Shown here: positions 8,252-17,200 of the stretch, piece after piece
How positions within the stretch are numbered: the first letter of the stretch is position 1
Layout: each line of letters opens with the position of its first letter
Assembly: GCF_036075115.1 (NCBI RefSeq)
Contig: NZ_CP107958.1
Coordinates: 6,200,001-6,264,000, forward strand
Length of the DNA: 64,000 nt
Direction of reading: 5' to 3'
Origin: Streptomyces sp. NBC_00377
Lineage (GTDB): Bacteria; Actinomycetota; Actinomycetes; Streptomycetales; Streptomycetaceae
Made by a program: the position numbers and the translations under genes
The notes under the pieces: generated by a model
What the model was told of the DNA's origin: nothing
The model's input: the letters and a program-made list of their open reading frames with translations, nothing else
Databases searched by the model: none

Positions 8252-9984
8252 CAGGCAGCCTCCGCTTCCGTGAGCTGGGAGAGCACGATCTCCCGGTAGG
8301 TCTCGTTCTCCGCCATCAACTCGCCATGGGTACCCGTACCGACGATCAGACCCTCGTCGAGGACGATGATCCGGTCGGCGTCGCGGATGGTGGCCACCCG
8401 CTGGGCGACGATCACCACGGTCGCCTCGGCGGTCTCCCGCCCGAGCGCCGCCCGCAGCGCCGCGTCGGTGGCGTAGTCGAGGGCCGAGAAGGAGTCGTCG
8501 AAGAGATAGATCTCCGGCCGCTGCACGAGCGTGCGCGCGATCGCCAGCCGCTGCCGCTGACCACCGGAGACGTTCGTCCCGCCCTGCGCGATGGGGGAGT
8601 CGAGCCCGTTCTCCAGCTTGCTCACGAAGTCCTTGGCCTGTGCCACCTCCAGCGCGTGCCACAGCTCCTCGTCCGTGGCGTCCGGATTGCCGTAGCGCAG
8701 GTTGGTGGCGACCGTGCCCGCGAACAGGTACGGCTTCTGCGGCACGAGACCGACGGTCTTCGCCAGCAGCACCGGGTCGACCTCGGCGACGGCCACCCCG
8801 TCGACGAGCACCTCGCCCTCGGTGACGTCGAACAGCCGGGGAACCAGCCCCAGCAGCGTGGACTTGCCACTGCCGGTCGAGCCGATCACGGCCGTCGTCT
8901 CGCCCGGCCGCGCCACGAGGTCGATGGACTTGAGGACGGGCTCCTCGGCACCGGGATAACGGAATCCGGCCTGCCGGATCTCCAGATGCCCGTGCCGCCG
9001 CAGTTCGGTGATTGGAGCCACCGGCGGGACCACGGACGACGAGGTGTCCAGCACCTCCTGGATGCGCTCGGCGCACACCTCCGCGCGCGGCACCATCATG
9101 AACATGAACGTGGCCATCATCACGGACATGACGATCTGCATGAGATAGGCGAGGAACGCGGTCAGATCACCGATCTGCATCCCACCGCTGTCGATCCGGT
9201 GGGCGCCGAACCACACCACGGCGATCGACGACAGGTTCACCGTGGTCATGACCACCGGGAACATCAGCGCGAGCAGGTTGCCGGTCTTCAGCGAGATGCC
9301 GGTCAGATCGGCGTTGGCCTCGCGGAACCGCTGCTGCTCGAACTCGTCCCGGACGAAGGCGCGGATCACCCGGTTGCCGGTGATCTGCTCCCGCAGCACC
9401 CGGTTCACGGTGTCCAGCTTCACCTGCATCGACCGGAACAGCGGCCGCAGCCGGCGCACGATGAGCGTCACGCAGACGCCCAGGGTCGGCACCACGGCGA
9501 TGAGCACGGCGGACAGCGGCACGTCCAGGCCGAGCGCCAGCACGACCCCGCCCACGCACATGATGGGCGCCGACACCATGAGCGTGAAGGTCATCAGGGC
9601 CAGCATCTGGATCTGCTGGACGTCGTTGGTGGTCCGGGTGATCAGCGAGGGCGCGCCGAAGTGACCGACCTCGCGGGCGGAGAAGGACTGCACCCGGTCG
9701 AAGACGGCCGCCCGTACGTCCCGGCCGATCGCCGAGGCGGTTCTGGCCCCGTAGTACACGGCGCCGATGTTGCACACGACCTGCGCCAGCGAGATGCCGA
9801 TCATCACGGCGCCGTAGGACAGGATGTAGCCGGTGTCCCCCTCGACGACGCCGTTGTCGATGATGTGCGCGTTCAGCGTGGGCAGGTAGAGGGTGGCGCA
9901 CGTCTGGAGGAACTGGAGCGCCACCAGCAGGGCGATGGGTTTCTTGTAGGGCCTGAGATAGGTCCGTAGTAGTCGTATGAGCAC
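8251..9984 (-). CDS. ABC exporter subunit with a degenerate Walker B (heterodimer partner A)
   Basis: 577-aa MdlA-like exporter half and first gene of a two-gene operon. Membrane domain in the N-terminal 310 residues, then an ATPase domain with Walker A IGSTGSGKST, signature NVSGGQRQRLAIARTL and a Walker B reading YLFDDSFSALD, where Asp replaces the catalytic Glu seen in partner B. That asymmetry, one consensus and one degenerate site, is the pattern of heterodimeric exporters such as TM287/288 and BmrCD. The GTG at 9984 starts VLIRLLRTYLRPYKK. The 229 bp separating it from the converging-strand sugar kinase stop holds no gene. Substrate unknown. Confidence 0.92.
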   Translation of the reverse strand: MLIRLLRTYLRPYKKPIALLVALQFLQTCATLYLPTLNAHIIDNGVVEGDTGYILSYGAVMIGISLAQVVCNIGAVYYGARTASAIGRDVRAAVFDRVQSFSAREVGHFGAPSLITRTTNDVQQIQMLALMTFTLMVSAPIMCVGGVVLALGLDVPLSAVLIAVVPTLGVCVTLIVRRLRPLFRSMQVKLDTVNRVLREQITGNRVIRAFVRDEFEQQRFREANADLTGISLKTGNLLALMFPVVMTTVNLSSIAVVWFGAHRIDSGGMQIGDLTAFLAYLMQIVMSVMMATFMFMMVPRAEVCAERIQEVLDTSSSVVPPVAPITELRRHGHLEIRQAGFRYPGAEEPVLKSIDLVARPGETTAVIGSTGSGKSTLLGLVPRLFDVTEGEVLVDGVAVAEVDPVLLAKTVGLVPQKPYLFAGTVATNLRYGNPDATDEELWHALEVAQAKDFVSKLENGLDSPIAQGGTNVSGGQRQRLAIARTLVQRPEIYLFDDSFSALDYATDAALRAALGRETAEATVVIVAQRVATIRDADRIIVLDEGLIVGTGTHGELMAENETYREIVLSQLTEAEAA

Positions 9985-10213
9985 GCTACGTCTCTCGGAG
10001 TCGGCGGGGCGGAGCAGAGGAGGGGCATTGGTTGCCCCTGGCCCCTATCGTCGGACACTCCACCCGCGTTACCTCAACCGATTAAGCTCACAGCAGTGCT
10101 TTTACGGCCGTCCGTGTACACCCGAGGCGGACCCGTGCACCGGATACCCCGCGAGGGCCCACCGGGCTCTCGGCCCGGACCTGCCCGTCCCCCGCCTGGC
10201 CCGCCGGTCCGCC

Positions 10214-11671
10214 CTACGCGCGGAACGCGCCCGGGTGGGTCTGCTCCCGTACCGACACGTACTGCTGCCGCACGGCCTGTCCGACGGCCAGCTCCTCACC
10301 CGGGTCCAGGACCTGCGCCGCCGCGCCCTGCCAGGCCGGCGGGGTCCGCGGGTCGAGGGTGCCCTGCGACGCCCCGAGCGCCCACGCGGCCTGCCGGGCC
10401 GCCCCGATCGCCGCGTAGTCCGCCGGCTGCGGTACGACGACCTGCGCCCCGAACAGCGCGGGCGCCGCCGCCTGTACGGCCGACAGCTCGGCCGCCGCCC
10501 CGAGCAGGAAGATCCGCCGCACGTCCACGCCCCGGCCGCGCAGCACGTCGAGCGCGTCCGCGAGCCCGCACAGCATGCCCTCGAAGGCGGCCCGCGCGAA
10601 GTGCTCGGGCTTCATGGACTCGCGGCGCAGGCCCGCCAGTGTCCCGGCCGTGTGCGGCAGGTTCGGCGTCCGCTCGCCCTCCAGGTAGGGCAGCATGACC
10701 AGCCCGTGCGACCCCGGGGTCGACTTCATCGCCAGGTCCGACAGCGCCTCCAGATCGGGCGCCCCGATCAGCTCGGCGGCACCGCGCAGGGTCCGTACGG
10801 CGTTCAGGGTGGTGACGACCGGCAGGTGCATGCCCGTGGCGTCGGCCAGCGAGGTGATCATCCCGCTCTGGTCGACGAGCGCCTCGTGGTGCACGGCCAT
10901 CACGGAGCCGGAGGCGCCGAGGGACACGACCGCGTCCCCGTGTCCGATACCGAGCCCCAGGGCCGCGGCCATGGTCTCGCCCGTCCCGGCGGAGATCAGC
11001 AGCCCCTCCGGCGTCGTACCCGCCGCGTCGGAGGGTCCGATCACCTCGGGGAGCATGGCCTGGTGGCCGAGGGCCAGCTCGACGAGATCTGGCCGGTATC
11101 CGCCGGTGGCGGCGGACCAGTACCCCGTCCCGGAGGCCCCGCCGCGGTCCGTCGTCCTGCGCACGGGCCGCCCGAGGAGCTGCCACACGAGCCAGTCGTG
11201 GGCCTGGAGCAGCACGGTGGTCCGGGCGGCCGCGTCCGGCTCGTTCTTCGCCAGCCAGCGCAGCTTGGTCACCGGCTGGGCGGCCTGCGGGACGCATCCC
11301 ACCGCCTGCGCCCACGCCTCACGCCCGCCGACCGCGTCGATCAGGTCGGCCGCCGCGACCTGCGCCCGCTTGTCCCCGCCGACCATCGCCGGCCGCACCG
11401 TGTTGCCCTGCGAGTCCAGCGGCACGACGGCGTTCTGCTGCGAGGAGACGCCGATGGCCTGGACGCCCTCGAGCAGCCCACCGCCCGCGGCCTCGCCCAG
11501 CGACAGCAGCCAGGCCTGCGGATCGACGTCGGAGGGCCGCCCGCCCACACTCTCGGCGCCTTCCAGCGGATGCGGCGCATACCCCTGCCGGAGCACGGCT
11601 CCGGTGTCCGCGTCGCAGACGACGATACGAGTGAAATCGGGTGAACTGTCCAACCCGGCGACTATCCCCAT
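10214..11671 (-). CDS. xylB: Xylulokinase (FGGY family)
   Basis: 485-aa FGGY carbohydrate kinase that phosphorylates D-xylulose to xylulose 5-phosphate, feeding the pentose phosphate pathway. Visible features: N-terminal ATPase-fold strand GIVAGLDSSPDFTRIVV, sugar-contact region IGVSSQQNAVVPLDSQG near residue 80, and the C-terminal ADP-binding segment GASGSVMAVHH with LLGAAAELSAVQAAAPALFG. The ATG at 11671 is chosen because the longer frame upstream is Arg/Pro-rich and unlike any kinase N-terminus. No xylose isomerase or transporter is adjacent, so the gene stands alone. Substrate is inferred from family resemblance only; another ketose is possible. Confidence 0.85.
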   Translation of the reverse strand: MGIVAGLDSSPDFTRIVVCDADTGAVLRQGYAPHPLEGAESVGGRPSDVDPQAWLLSLGEAAGGGLLEGVQAIGVSSQQNAVVPLDSQGNTVRPAMVGGDKRAQVAAADLIDAVGGREAWAQAVGCVPQAAQPVTKLRWLAKNEPDAAARTTVLLQAHDWLVWQLLGRPVRRTTDRGGASGTGYWSAATGGYRPDLVELALGHQAMLPEVIGPSDAAGTTPEGLLISAGTGETMAAALGLGIGHGDAVVSLGASGSVMAVHHEALVDQSGMITSLADATGMHLPVVTTLNAVRTLRGAAELIGAPDLEALSDLAMKSTPGSHGLVMLPYLEGERTPNLPHTAGTLAGLRRESMKPEHFARAAFEGMLCGLADALDVLRGRGVDVRRIFLLGAAAELSAVQAAAPALFGAQVVVPQPADYAAIGAARQAAWALGASQGTLDPRTPPAWQGAAAQVLDPGEELAVGQAVRQQYVSVREQTHPGAFRA

Positions 11672-11852
11672 GAAGAAAATTCTGCCGCACGCGCCGCCCG
11701 GGTTGGGCCGCGGAGACCGCGGGGGTGTGCCGGGGCGGTCCGGCGTGGGGCGTTGTCGCTGGTCGCGCCCCCGCGCCGGAGCCGCACAAGTCACACGCCC
11801 GTGTCCCCGGGGCGGCCGTTTCCGGCGCCCCCGGGACGCGTCGAGGGCGTCG

Positions 11853-12158
11853 CTAGGTGTTGCTGGTGCCCCAGTCGTCCCCGGCGGCGCCATTCGTGTT
11901 GCGGTCGCGCAGGGACCGCACCCGGCCCGCGACCGATTCGGGAACGCGGTCACCGACCTTGTCGCTGACCGCGTGGTACGCCTTGCCCGCGTACTGCCGG
12001 CCCTGCTGGGCGGCCGTCTCCGCGGTGTTGCGCACGGCGGGGTTCTGTGCGACCTGCCGCGCGGACTTCTTCAACTGCTCGTACCGCTCGCGTCCGGCAC
12101 GCGTGCCCAGTACGTAACCCACAGCGAGCCCGACGACGAACGTGAGCCTGTAGCGCAT
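11853..12158 (-). CDS. YtxH-domain small membrane protein
   Basis: 101 aa. One N-terminal hydrophobic segment (RLTFVVGLAVGYVLG, residues 4-18) is followed by the TRAGRERYEQL motif typical of actinobacterial YtxH proteins and a long charged helical tail ending in Gly/Asp-rich sequence. Probably anchored in the cytoplasmic membrane with the tail inside. The ATG at 12158 is preferred over the GTG six bases upstream because AAGGAGAG lies at the right distance. Role unknown; the family is linked to stress proteins in Bacillus. Confidence 0.8.
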   Translation of the reverse strand: MRYRLTFVVGLAVGYVLGTRAGRERYEQLKKSARQVAQNPAVRNTAETAAQQGRQYAGKAYHAVSDKVGDRVPESVAGRVRSLRDRNTNGAAGDDWGTSNT

Positions 12159-12315
12159 GGTGGCCACCCTCTCCTTGCGTATCCCCTGGCACGACATCGG
12201 CGCCGGGGGGAACCGATTGGCGGAGCACCCCCCTGCTTGCGCTAATGTATGTGTCGCAGCGAGCGAGCGCCCCCTGGCGAATACCCAGGCAAGTACGTTC
12301 GATGCAACGAGGCAT

Positions 12316-12388
12316 TCCCCTGTAGCTCAATTGGCAGAGCAGCCGGCTGTTAACCGGCAGGTTACTGGTTCGAGTCCAGTCGGGGGAG
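12316..12388 (+). tRNA. tRNA-Asn (GTT), copy 1
   Basis: 73-nt cloverleaf: acceptor TCCCCTG/CGGGGGA, D-arm GCTC...GAGC, anticodon stem CCGGC/GCCGG around CTGTTAA (anticodon GTT), T-arm ACTGG TTCGAGT CCAGT, discriminator G. CCA is not encoded. Confidence 0.97.
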
Positions 12389-12393
12389 CTCGG

Positions 12394-12466
12394 TCCCCTG
12401 TAGCTCAATTGGCAGAGCAGCCGGCTGTTAACCGGCAGGTTACTGGTTCGAGTCCAGTCGGGGGAG
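12394..12466 (+). tRNA. tRNA-Asn (GTT), copy 2
   Basis: Identical to the preceding tRNA over all 73 bases and separated from it by five bases (CTCGG). The pair is a recent tandem duplication or is maintained by gene conversion, and is probably one transcript. Confidence 0.97.
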
Positions 12467-12477
12467 CATCGTGATCG

Positions 12478-12500
12478 AGGACCCCGTAGGGGTCCTTTTT
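12478..12500 (+). terminator. Rho-independent terminator of the tRNA-Asn pair
   Basis: AGGACCCC, loop GTA, GGGGTCCT followed by TTTT. An 8-bp stem with a real U-tract, 11 bases after the second tRNA-Asn. Confidence 0.85.
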
Positions 12501-12635
12501 CATGTCGGCGGGAACCGTGCAGGCCAGGGGCACTGTCCTCCTGGTCGTGCAAGGTCCACCAGCCGAAGCGTGAGATCGTATGAGCGGCTATGCTGCGGCA
12601 GACGGCGCGCACACATGTACGCGACACGCCGCTAT

Positions 12636-12709
12636 GGGGCGGTAGCTCAGCCGGTTAGAGCAGCGGACTCATAATCCGTCGGCCGTGGGTTCGAGTCCCA
12701 CCCGCCCCA
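12636..12709 (+). tRNA. tRNA with CAT anticodon (elongator Met or Ile2)
   Basis: 74-nt cloverleaf: acceptor GGGGCGG/CCGCCCC with discriminator A, D-arm GCTC...GAGC, anticodon stem GCGGA/TCCGT around CTCATAA, T-arm GTGGG TTCGAGT CCCAC. The anticodon stem lacks the GGG/CCC pairs of the initiator, so it is elongator tRNA-Met or the lysidine-modified tRNA-Ile2. Its 3' half is the integration target repeated at 20125 and 40806. Confidence 0.93.
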
Positions 12710-12741
12710 CCTTTGCAGGCTTCTGACCTGCGGAAACGTTC
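12665..12741 (+). repeat. attL-like site: tRNA 3' end, copy 1
   Basis: The 77 bases from the tRNA anticodon stem through 32 bases past its 3' end are identical to 20125-20201. The repeat includes a short hairpin GCAGG...CCTGC that may be the tRNA terminator. Because the tRNA here is complete, this is the attL-type junction of an element integrated at the tRNA 3' end. Confidence 0.85.
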
Positions 12742-13454
12742 TTTTTTGGGTGTCGGATCGTCAACTTTGCCTGGGCGGACTGGATCCGCTGCTCGTGAGT
12801 TTGGAGTCCGGAGACGGCCTGGGGAGCTGCAAACCGTCTGACCTGCAGCTGAGTGGATGATCGAGGTCCTGGCTCGCGGTCCGGGCGACTGACTTGAGGG
12901 TCGATGCCAAGACCCACGGGCCGTACAGGGGCCGGGAGGGCGTAGCCGTGTCCAGGCCGACGGTGTCTCGGGGTCGATCCGTTGTCCCATTTGATGGTGG
13001 CGCTGCTGGGGCAGCCATCCACGGGGCGGCCGGTTGAGCACCGGGCCGGTGGCGGAGGCGGTGCTGATACCGGCGCGGCCAGTGCGCGGACGCGGGTGGG
13101 GCGACGTCGGCTGGTATCTGCGCTGTGGAGAGCCTGTCGCTGCTGAGGAAGTGTCCCGGCGACGGCCGAGGGGCAAGGAAACGGCCCGAAGAGGAAACGG
13201 CCCCGATGGGGTTATTCGACCCTCTCTCGTATGGCCCCCTAGCCCCGGGCGGCGGGACCGGCATGCGGGCCCGTCACCGGTGCTGCGGCATGCCCAGCTC
13301 GTCGGTGTACCGGCCGAGGCCGTCCTCGGCGGTGAGAGCGGGGGCGAACATCTGCTCCTGGCGGCGGGGGGCGGCGACGTAGCGGCCGATGTCGAACCAG
13401 CTGAACATCGAGTCTCTGCCGGTGTACGTCGATGTCTTCGCCGGTCATCGAGGA
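12742..13454. other. Gene-free stretch with only short open-frame remnants
   Basis: About 700 bp with no convincing gene. The first 60 bases (to about 12805) still resemble the flanks of the other two att copies (GGACTGGATCCGCTGCTCG). On the minus strand, 13277-13411 encodes a protein-like tail (FSWFDIGRYVAAPRQEQ... ending GRYTDELGMPQHR) with no usable upstream start. I do not recognise its family. Confidence 0.5.
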
Positions 13455-13615
13455 CTACAGCCAGACCGGTTTCGGGGCACGGTCGCCGGGCGGCCGATCA
13501 GCCTTCAGCCGGATCAACGTGCCGTGGATCAGCGGAGTTCGCCGCGGTGCTGGAGCCAGGGGCCGTGTGCCGCCAGGCGCGGGTGCATCCGGTGCTGGGA
13601 TACGCCGTCCATGGA
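13455..13615 (-). pseudogene. Transposase remnant (DDE-type, NF041680/IS701-like)
   Basis: Two adjoining minus-strand frames read RMHPRLAAHGPWLQH-RGEL and then LIHGTLIRLKADRPPGDRAPKPVWL before a stop. The second string matches the conserved core (GTLIRL...LPGD..PKPVWLW) of a transposase family very common in Streptomyces. One frameshift separates the two halves and everything on either side is missing. It cannot be functional and marks past insertion-sequence activity beside the att site. Confidence 0.65.
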
Positions 13616-13724
13616 CGGTCCTGTGCCCGAGACCTGGCTAGTGCTGTGACCGCATAGGTTCGCCGGGTCGGCGGTCGTGGCGGTTGCATGTGCGGTGACA
13701 TCCGATCCGACCGCTGGAGGCGCG

Positions 13725-13874
13725 GTGGCCGAGCCCGTCCGTGTGCGCAGACTGACCGACCACGAGGGGCAGAAGCTGCAGCAGATCGTGCGCCGGGGCG
13801 GCACGAGTTCGGTGCGCTACCGGCGGGCGATGATGCTGCTGGCCTCCGCTGGAGGGGGCACCGGCAGCGGATGA
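13725..13874 (+). pseudogene. Truncated IS630-family transposase, N-terminus only
   Basis: The GTG at 13725 starts VAEPVRVRRLTDHEGQKLQQ and runs through RGGTSSVRYRRAMMLLASAGG, the N-terminal helix-turn-helix region of IS630-type transposases. It stops after 49 residues, where the full protein would continue for roughly 300 more. The catalytic DDE domain is absent. Confidence 0.7.
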
Positions 13875-13927
13875 TCAGGCGATCCCGGCCGGCCCGCGGA
13901 GCGGGTATGTGCGGCGCTGATGTGTCC

Positions 13928-14971
13928 TCAGACGCCCGCTTCCACCAGGTCGTCGGTATGGAAGGTGCGGCGGTAGGAGGCGGGTGAGACACCGAAGGCG
14001 GTGCGCATGTGGGCGCGCAGGGAGTTGGCGGAGCCGAAGCCACAGCGGTGGGCGACCAGGTCGATGGACAGGTCGGTGGTCTCCAGCAACTGCTTGGCCA
14101 GTTCCAGGCGTTGCGCGGTGAGCCACTGCACGGGGGTCATGCCGACCTCGTCGCGGAAGCGGCGGGTGAAGGAGCGCAGGCTCATCCGGGCGTGTTCGGC
14201 CAGGCGGTTCAGGGAGAGGGGTTCGCCGAGGTGTTCCAGGGCCCAGGCGCGGGTGGCGGTGGTGGTGCCGACGGTGGGTTCGGGCACCGGGCGGTCGATG
14301 TACTGGGCCTGGCCGCCGTCCCGCCAGGGCGGGACGACGCACATGCGGGCGGCGCGGTTGGCGGCGGCGGCGCCGTGGTCGCGGCGGATCATGTGCAGGC
14401 ACAGGTCGACGCCGGCGGCGACGCCCGCGGAGGTCAGGACGTCGCCGTCGTCGACGAAGAGGACCTCCTCGTCGACCTTGACGCGGGGGTAGGCGCGGCG
14501 GAACTCGGGAGCGAGGCCCCAGTGGGTGGTGGCGGGCCGGCCGTCGAGGAGGCCCGCAGCGGCCAGGACGTAGGAGCCGGCGCAGATGGACACCAGGCGG
14601 GTGCCGGGCCGGATGCCGGCGATGGCCGCGGTGACCTCGGGCGGCAGCGGGCCGCCGCGGCCCAGCTCGGGCATGGCGTGCGTGGGCGGGACGATCACGG
14701 TGTCCGCGGCGGCCAGGGCCTCGGGACCGGCCGCGGGCTGCACGGTGAACCCGGCGTCGCTGAGGACCGGGGCGCCGTCGGCGGTGCAGACGGTGACCTC
14801 GTACAGCGGGCGTGAGCCGGCGTCCAGGACGCTGCCGAAGACGCGGGAGGGGATGCCGAGTTCGAAGGGCGGGACGCCGGGCAGGGCGAGGACGGCGATG
14901 CGGTGCCGCCCGGCCGCGTCGGCGCTCGGGTCGGGGAGGGGGTCGGTGCACGGCCACTGCCTCTCACTCAT
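13928..14971 (-). CDS. GlxA-family transcriptional regulator (DJ-1/PfpI plus AraC domain)
   Basis: 347 aa. The N-terminal half is a DJ-1/PfpI-like sensor domain (HRIAVLALPGVPPFELGIP near residue 23; the nucleophile-elbow region SICAGSYVLAAAGLLDGR near 127, where Cys is retained). The C-terminal half is an AraC DNA-binding domain with two helix-turn-helices, LNRLAEHARMSLRSFTRRF and IDLVAHRCGFGSANSLRAHM. Such proteins sense a small molecule and switch a neighbouring gene. It is transcribed divergently from the oxidoreductase at 15108 across 136 bp, so that enzyme is the likely target. Ligand unknown. Confidence 0.92.
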   Translation of the reverse strand: MSERQWPCTDPLPDPSADAAGRHRIAVLALPGVPPFELGIPSRVFGSVLDAGSRPLYEVTVCTADGAPVLSDAGFTVQPAAGPEALAAADTVIVPPTHAMPELGRGGPLPPEVTAAIAGIRPGTRLVSICAGSYVLAAAGLLDGRPATTHWGLAPEFRRAYPRVKVDEEVLFVDDGDVLTSAGVAAGVDLCLHMIRRDHGAAAANRAARMCVVPPWRDGGQAQYIDRPVPEPTVGTTTATRAWALEHLGEPLSLNRLAEHARMSLRSFTRRFRDEVGMTPVQWLTAQRLELAKQLLETTDLSIDLVAHRCGFGSANSLRAHMRTAFGVSPASYRRTFHTDDLVEAGV

Positions 14972-15107
14972 GGCCAGATCCTGTCACATAGTGGCCAGAC
15001 GGCCAACACCATGGTGGGGGCGGATGCCGGATCGTGGACTGCGTCGCGCCGGGAAGGGCCCGGACGGCCGGTATCCGATCAAGACGGAAAAGAGTGAGGC
15101 GGACAGC

Positions 15108-16034
15108 ATGCGTGCGGTGGTCGTGGAGCAGTGGGGCGGACCGGAAGTGCTCGTGGAGCGTGAGGTCGCCCGGCCCGAGCCGGGACTGAACGAGGTCCTG
15201 GTGCGGGTCCACGCGGCCGGTGTGAACCCGGTGGACTTCAAGACCCGGGCCAGCGGGGCCCTGATCGAGTGGGGAGAGGTCCCGGCGGTCGGCTGGGACG
15301 TCTCCGGTACCGTGGAGGCCGTCGGACCGGGCGTGGGGATGTTCCACCCCGGGGACGAGGTGTACGGCATGCCGCTGTTCCCGCGGCAGGCCGGCGCCTA
15401 CGCCGAGTACGTCGTTGCCCCGGCCCGCCACCTCGCGCCCAAGCCGGCGAACCTCACCCACGTGCAGGCGGCGGCGCTGCCGCTGGCCGCGCTGACCGCC
15501 TGGCAGGCCCTGGTGGACACCGCCGGGGTGCGCGCCGGTGAGCGGGTGCTGGTGCACGCGGCGGCCGGCGGGGTCGGCCACCTGGCCGTGCAGATCGCCA
15601 AGGCCCGCGGCGCGTACGTCATCGGCACGGCCAGCGCCGGCAAGCACGACCTGCTGCGGCAACTGGGCGCGGACGAGGTGATCGACTACCGCACGGTCCG
15701 CTTCGAGGACGCCGTCGGGGACGTGGACGTGGTGCTGGACGGGCTCGGCGGCCAGAACGCCGAGCGGTCCCTGACGGTGCTGCGCCCGGGCGGCCGGCTG
15801 ATCACCCTGCCCGGCCCCGACGACTTCCCCGCCGACGTCCCCGGCCACGTCCGGGCGGTGTGGATGCTGGTCGAGCCCGACCACCTGGGTCTGCGCGAGA
15901 TCGCCGCCCTGGCCGAGCGGGGCGCGCTCACGCCCGTGGTCGAGACCGTCGTCCCGCTTGCCGAGGCCGCGAAGGCGCACGAGATCGGCGAGCAGGGCCG
16001 CACCACCGGGAAGATCGTCCTGAGCGTCGCCTGA
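15108..16034 (+). CDS. NADP-dependent quinone-oxidoreductase-like enzyme (zinc-free MDR)
   Basis: 308-aa medium-chain reductase of the quinone oxidoreductase branch. Starts MRAVVVEQWGGPEVLVE; GroES-like domain, then a Rossmann motif LVHAAAGGVGHLAVQIAKA near residue 147. The zinc-ligand cysteines and histidines of alcohol dehydrogenases are absent, so it reduces quinones or enals with NADPH. The start is placed at the ATG at 15108 with GAGG about 12 bases upstream (AGAGTGAGGCGGACAGC). It is divergent from the GlxA regulator and followed by a second, less similar enzyme of the same family. Probable role: detoxifying reactive carbonyls or quinones. Confidence 0.88.
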   Translation: MRAVVVEQWGGPEVLVEREVARPEPGLNEVLVRVHAAGVNPVDFKTRASGALIEWGEVPAVGWDVSGTVEAVGPGVGMFHPGDEVYGMPLFPRQAGAYAEYVVAPARHLAPKPANLTHVQAAALPLAALTAWQALVDTAGVRAGERVLVHAAAGGVGHLAVQIAKARGAYVIGTASAGKHDLLRQLGADEVIDYRTVRFEDAVGDVDVVLDGLGGQNAERSLTVLRPGGRLITLPGPDDFPADVPGHVRAVWMLVEPDHLGLREIAALAERGALTPVVETVVPLAEAAKAHEIGEQGRTTGKIVLSVA

Positions 16035-16039
16035 CGCCT

Positions 16040-16059
16040 GCCGCCCCGGCCGGGGCGGC
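16040..16059 (+). terminator. Perfect 20-bp palindrome after the oxidoreductase
   Basis: GCCGCCCC GGCC GGGGCGGC, six bases after the stop at 16034. A U-less hairpin of the type used as a terminator in Streptomyces. Confidence 0.6.
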
Positions 16060-16156
16060 TGCGGGCAGGTGGAGCGGGACTGGAGCCCCGGGACCGACCG
16101 GTCCTGATCTGGCCTCACGCCTGGATAAATAGGATGAAGACAAGGAGTAGTGCCCC

Positions 16157-17152
16157 ATGCGAGCGTTCGTCGTCACCAAGTACAAGGAGCCGCTGCAGGA
16201 GGCGGACGTCCCCGAGCCCACCGTGGGGGAGCACGACGTGCTCGTCCGGGTGGAGGCCGCCGGACTGAATCAGCTGGATGAGAAGATCCGCGCCGGTGAG
16301 TTGAAGCAGATCCTGCCCTACAAGCTGCCGCTGATCCTGGGCAACGACGTCGCGGGCACTGTCATCAGCGTCGGGACGGCGGTTCGCGGCTTCAAGCCCG
16401 GAGACGAGGTCTACGGTCGGCCCGACCAGGACCGCATCGGCACGTTCGCCGAACGCATCGCCGTCGCGGAGGGCGACCTGGCGCTCAAGCCCGCCTCGAT
16501 CAGCATGAATGAGGCCGGCTCGCTGCCGCTGGTGGCGCTCACGGCGTGGCAGGCGCTGGTGGAGCGCGGAAAGGTGCGGCCCGGCCAGAAGGTTCTCATC
16601 CACGCCGGGGCCGGCGGGGTCGGTTCGATCGCGATCCAGCTCGCCGCGCACCTCGGTGCGCACGTCGCCACGACCGCCAGCGCTTCCAACGCGGACTTCG
16701 TGCGCGCGCTCGGCGCGGAGACTGTGATCGATTACCGCAGCCAGGACTTCGAGCAGCTCCTGACCGGCTACGACCTGGTGCTGGACAGCCTCGGTGGGGA
16801 GACTCTCGAGAAGTCCCTGCGGGTGCTCAAGCCCGGCGGCAAGGCCATCGAGATCGCTGGTCCCCCGGAGCCCACTTTCGCGCGCGAGGCCGGCCTCAAC
16901 CCGCTGCTGCGCCTGGGGGTCGCCGTCCTGAGCCGCAAGATCCGCAAGCAGGCGAAGAAGCTCGGCGTGACGTATGAGTTCATGCTCATGCGCGCCAGCG
17001 GCGACCAGCTCCGCCAGATCACCACCCTCATCGACCAGGGCGTGGTGCGTCCGGTCGTGGGAAAGGTGGTCGGCTTCGACCAGACCCCGCAGGCGCTGCA
17101 GTCCCTGTCCCAGGGCGGCATCCGCGGCAAGGCCGTCGTCGGCCACAGCTGA
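16157..17152 (+). CDS. NADP-dependent oxidoreductase (zinc-free MDR), second copy
   Basis: 331 aa, same family as the preceding enzyme but clearly diverged. Starts MRAFVVTKYKEPLQEADV with AAGGAG about 9 bases upstream; Rossmann motif IHAGAGGVGSIAIQLAAH near residue 150, then VIDYRSQDFEQLL, the conserved cofactor-orientation stretch. The C-terminal segment LMRASGDQLRQITTLIDQG is typical of YhfP/QOR-like actinobacterial enzymes. A broken TetR gene follows on the same strand and was probably its repressor, so expression may now be constitutive. Substrate unknown. Confidence 0.9.
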   Translation: MRAFVVTKYKEPLQEADVPEPTVGEHDVLVRVEAAGLNQLDEKIRAGELKQILPYKLPLILGNDVAGTVISVGTAVRGFKPGDEVYGRPDQDRIGTFAERIAVAEGDLALKPASISMNEAGSLPLVALTAWQALVERGKVRPGQKVLIHAGAGGVGSIAIQLAAHLGAHVATTASASNADFVRALGAETVIDYRSQDFEQLLTGYDLVLDSLGGETLEKSLRVLKPGGKAIEIAGPPEPTFAREAGLNPLLRLGVAVLSRKIRKQAKKLGVTYEFMLMRASGDQLRQITTLIDQGVVRPVVGKVVGFDQTPQALQSLSQGGIRGKAVVGHS

Positions 17153-17200
17153 CCCGCCGCAACCGCGACGGGCGACACAGAACGCACGAGGACACCACCC

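Noticed and set aside
12655..13176. Minus-strand open frames reading GRVGLEPTADGL and GGTRTHGRRIM near the tRNA
   Set aside because: These are translations of the tRNA itself, a well-known annotation artefact.
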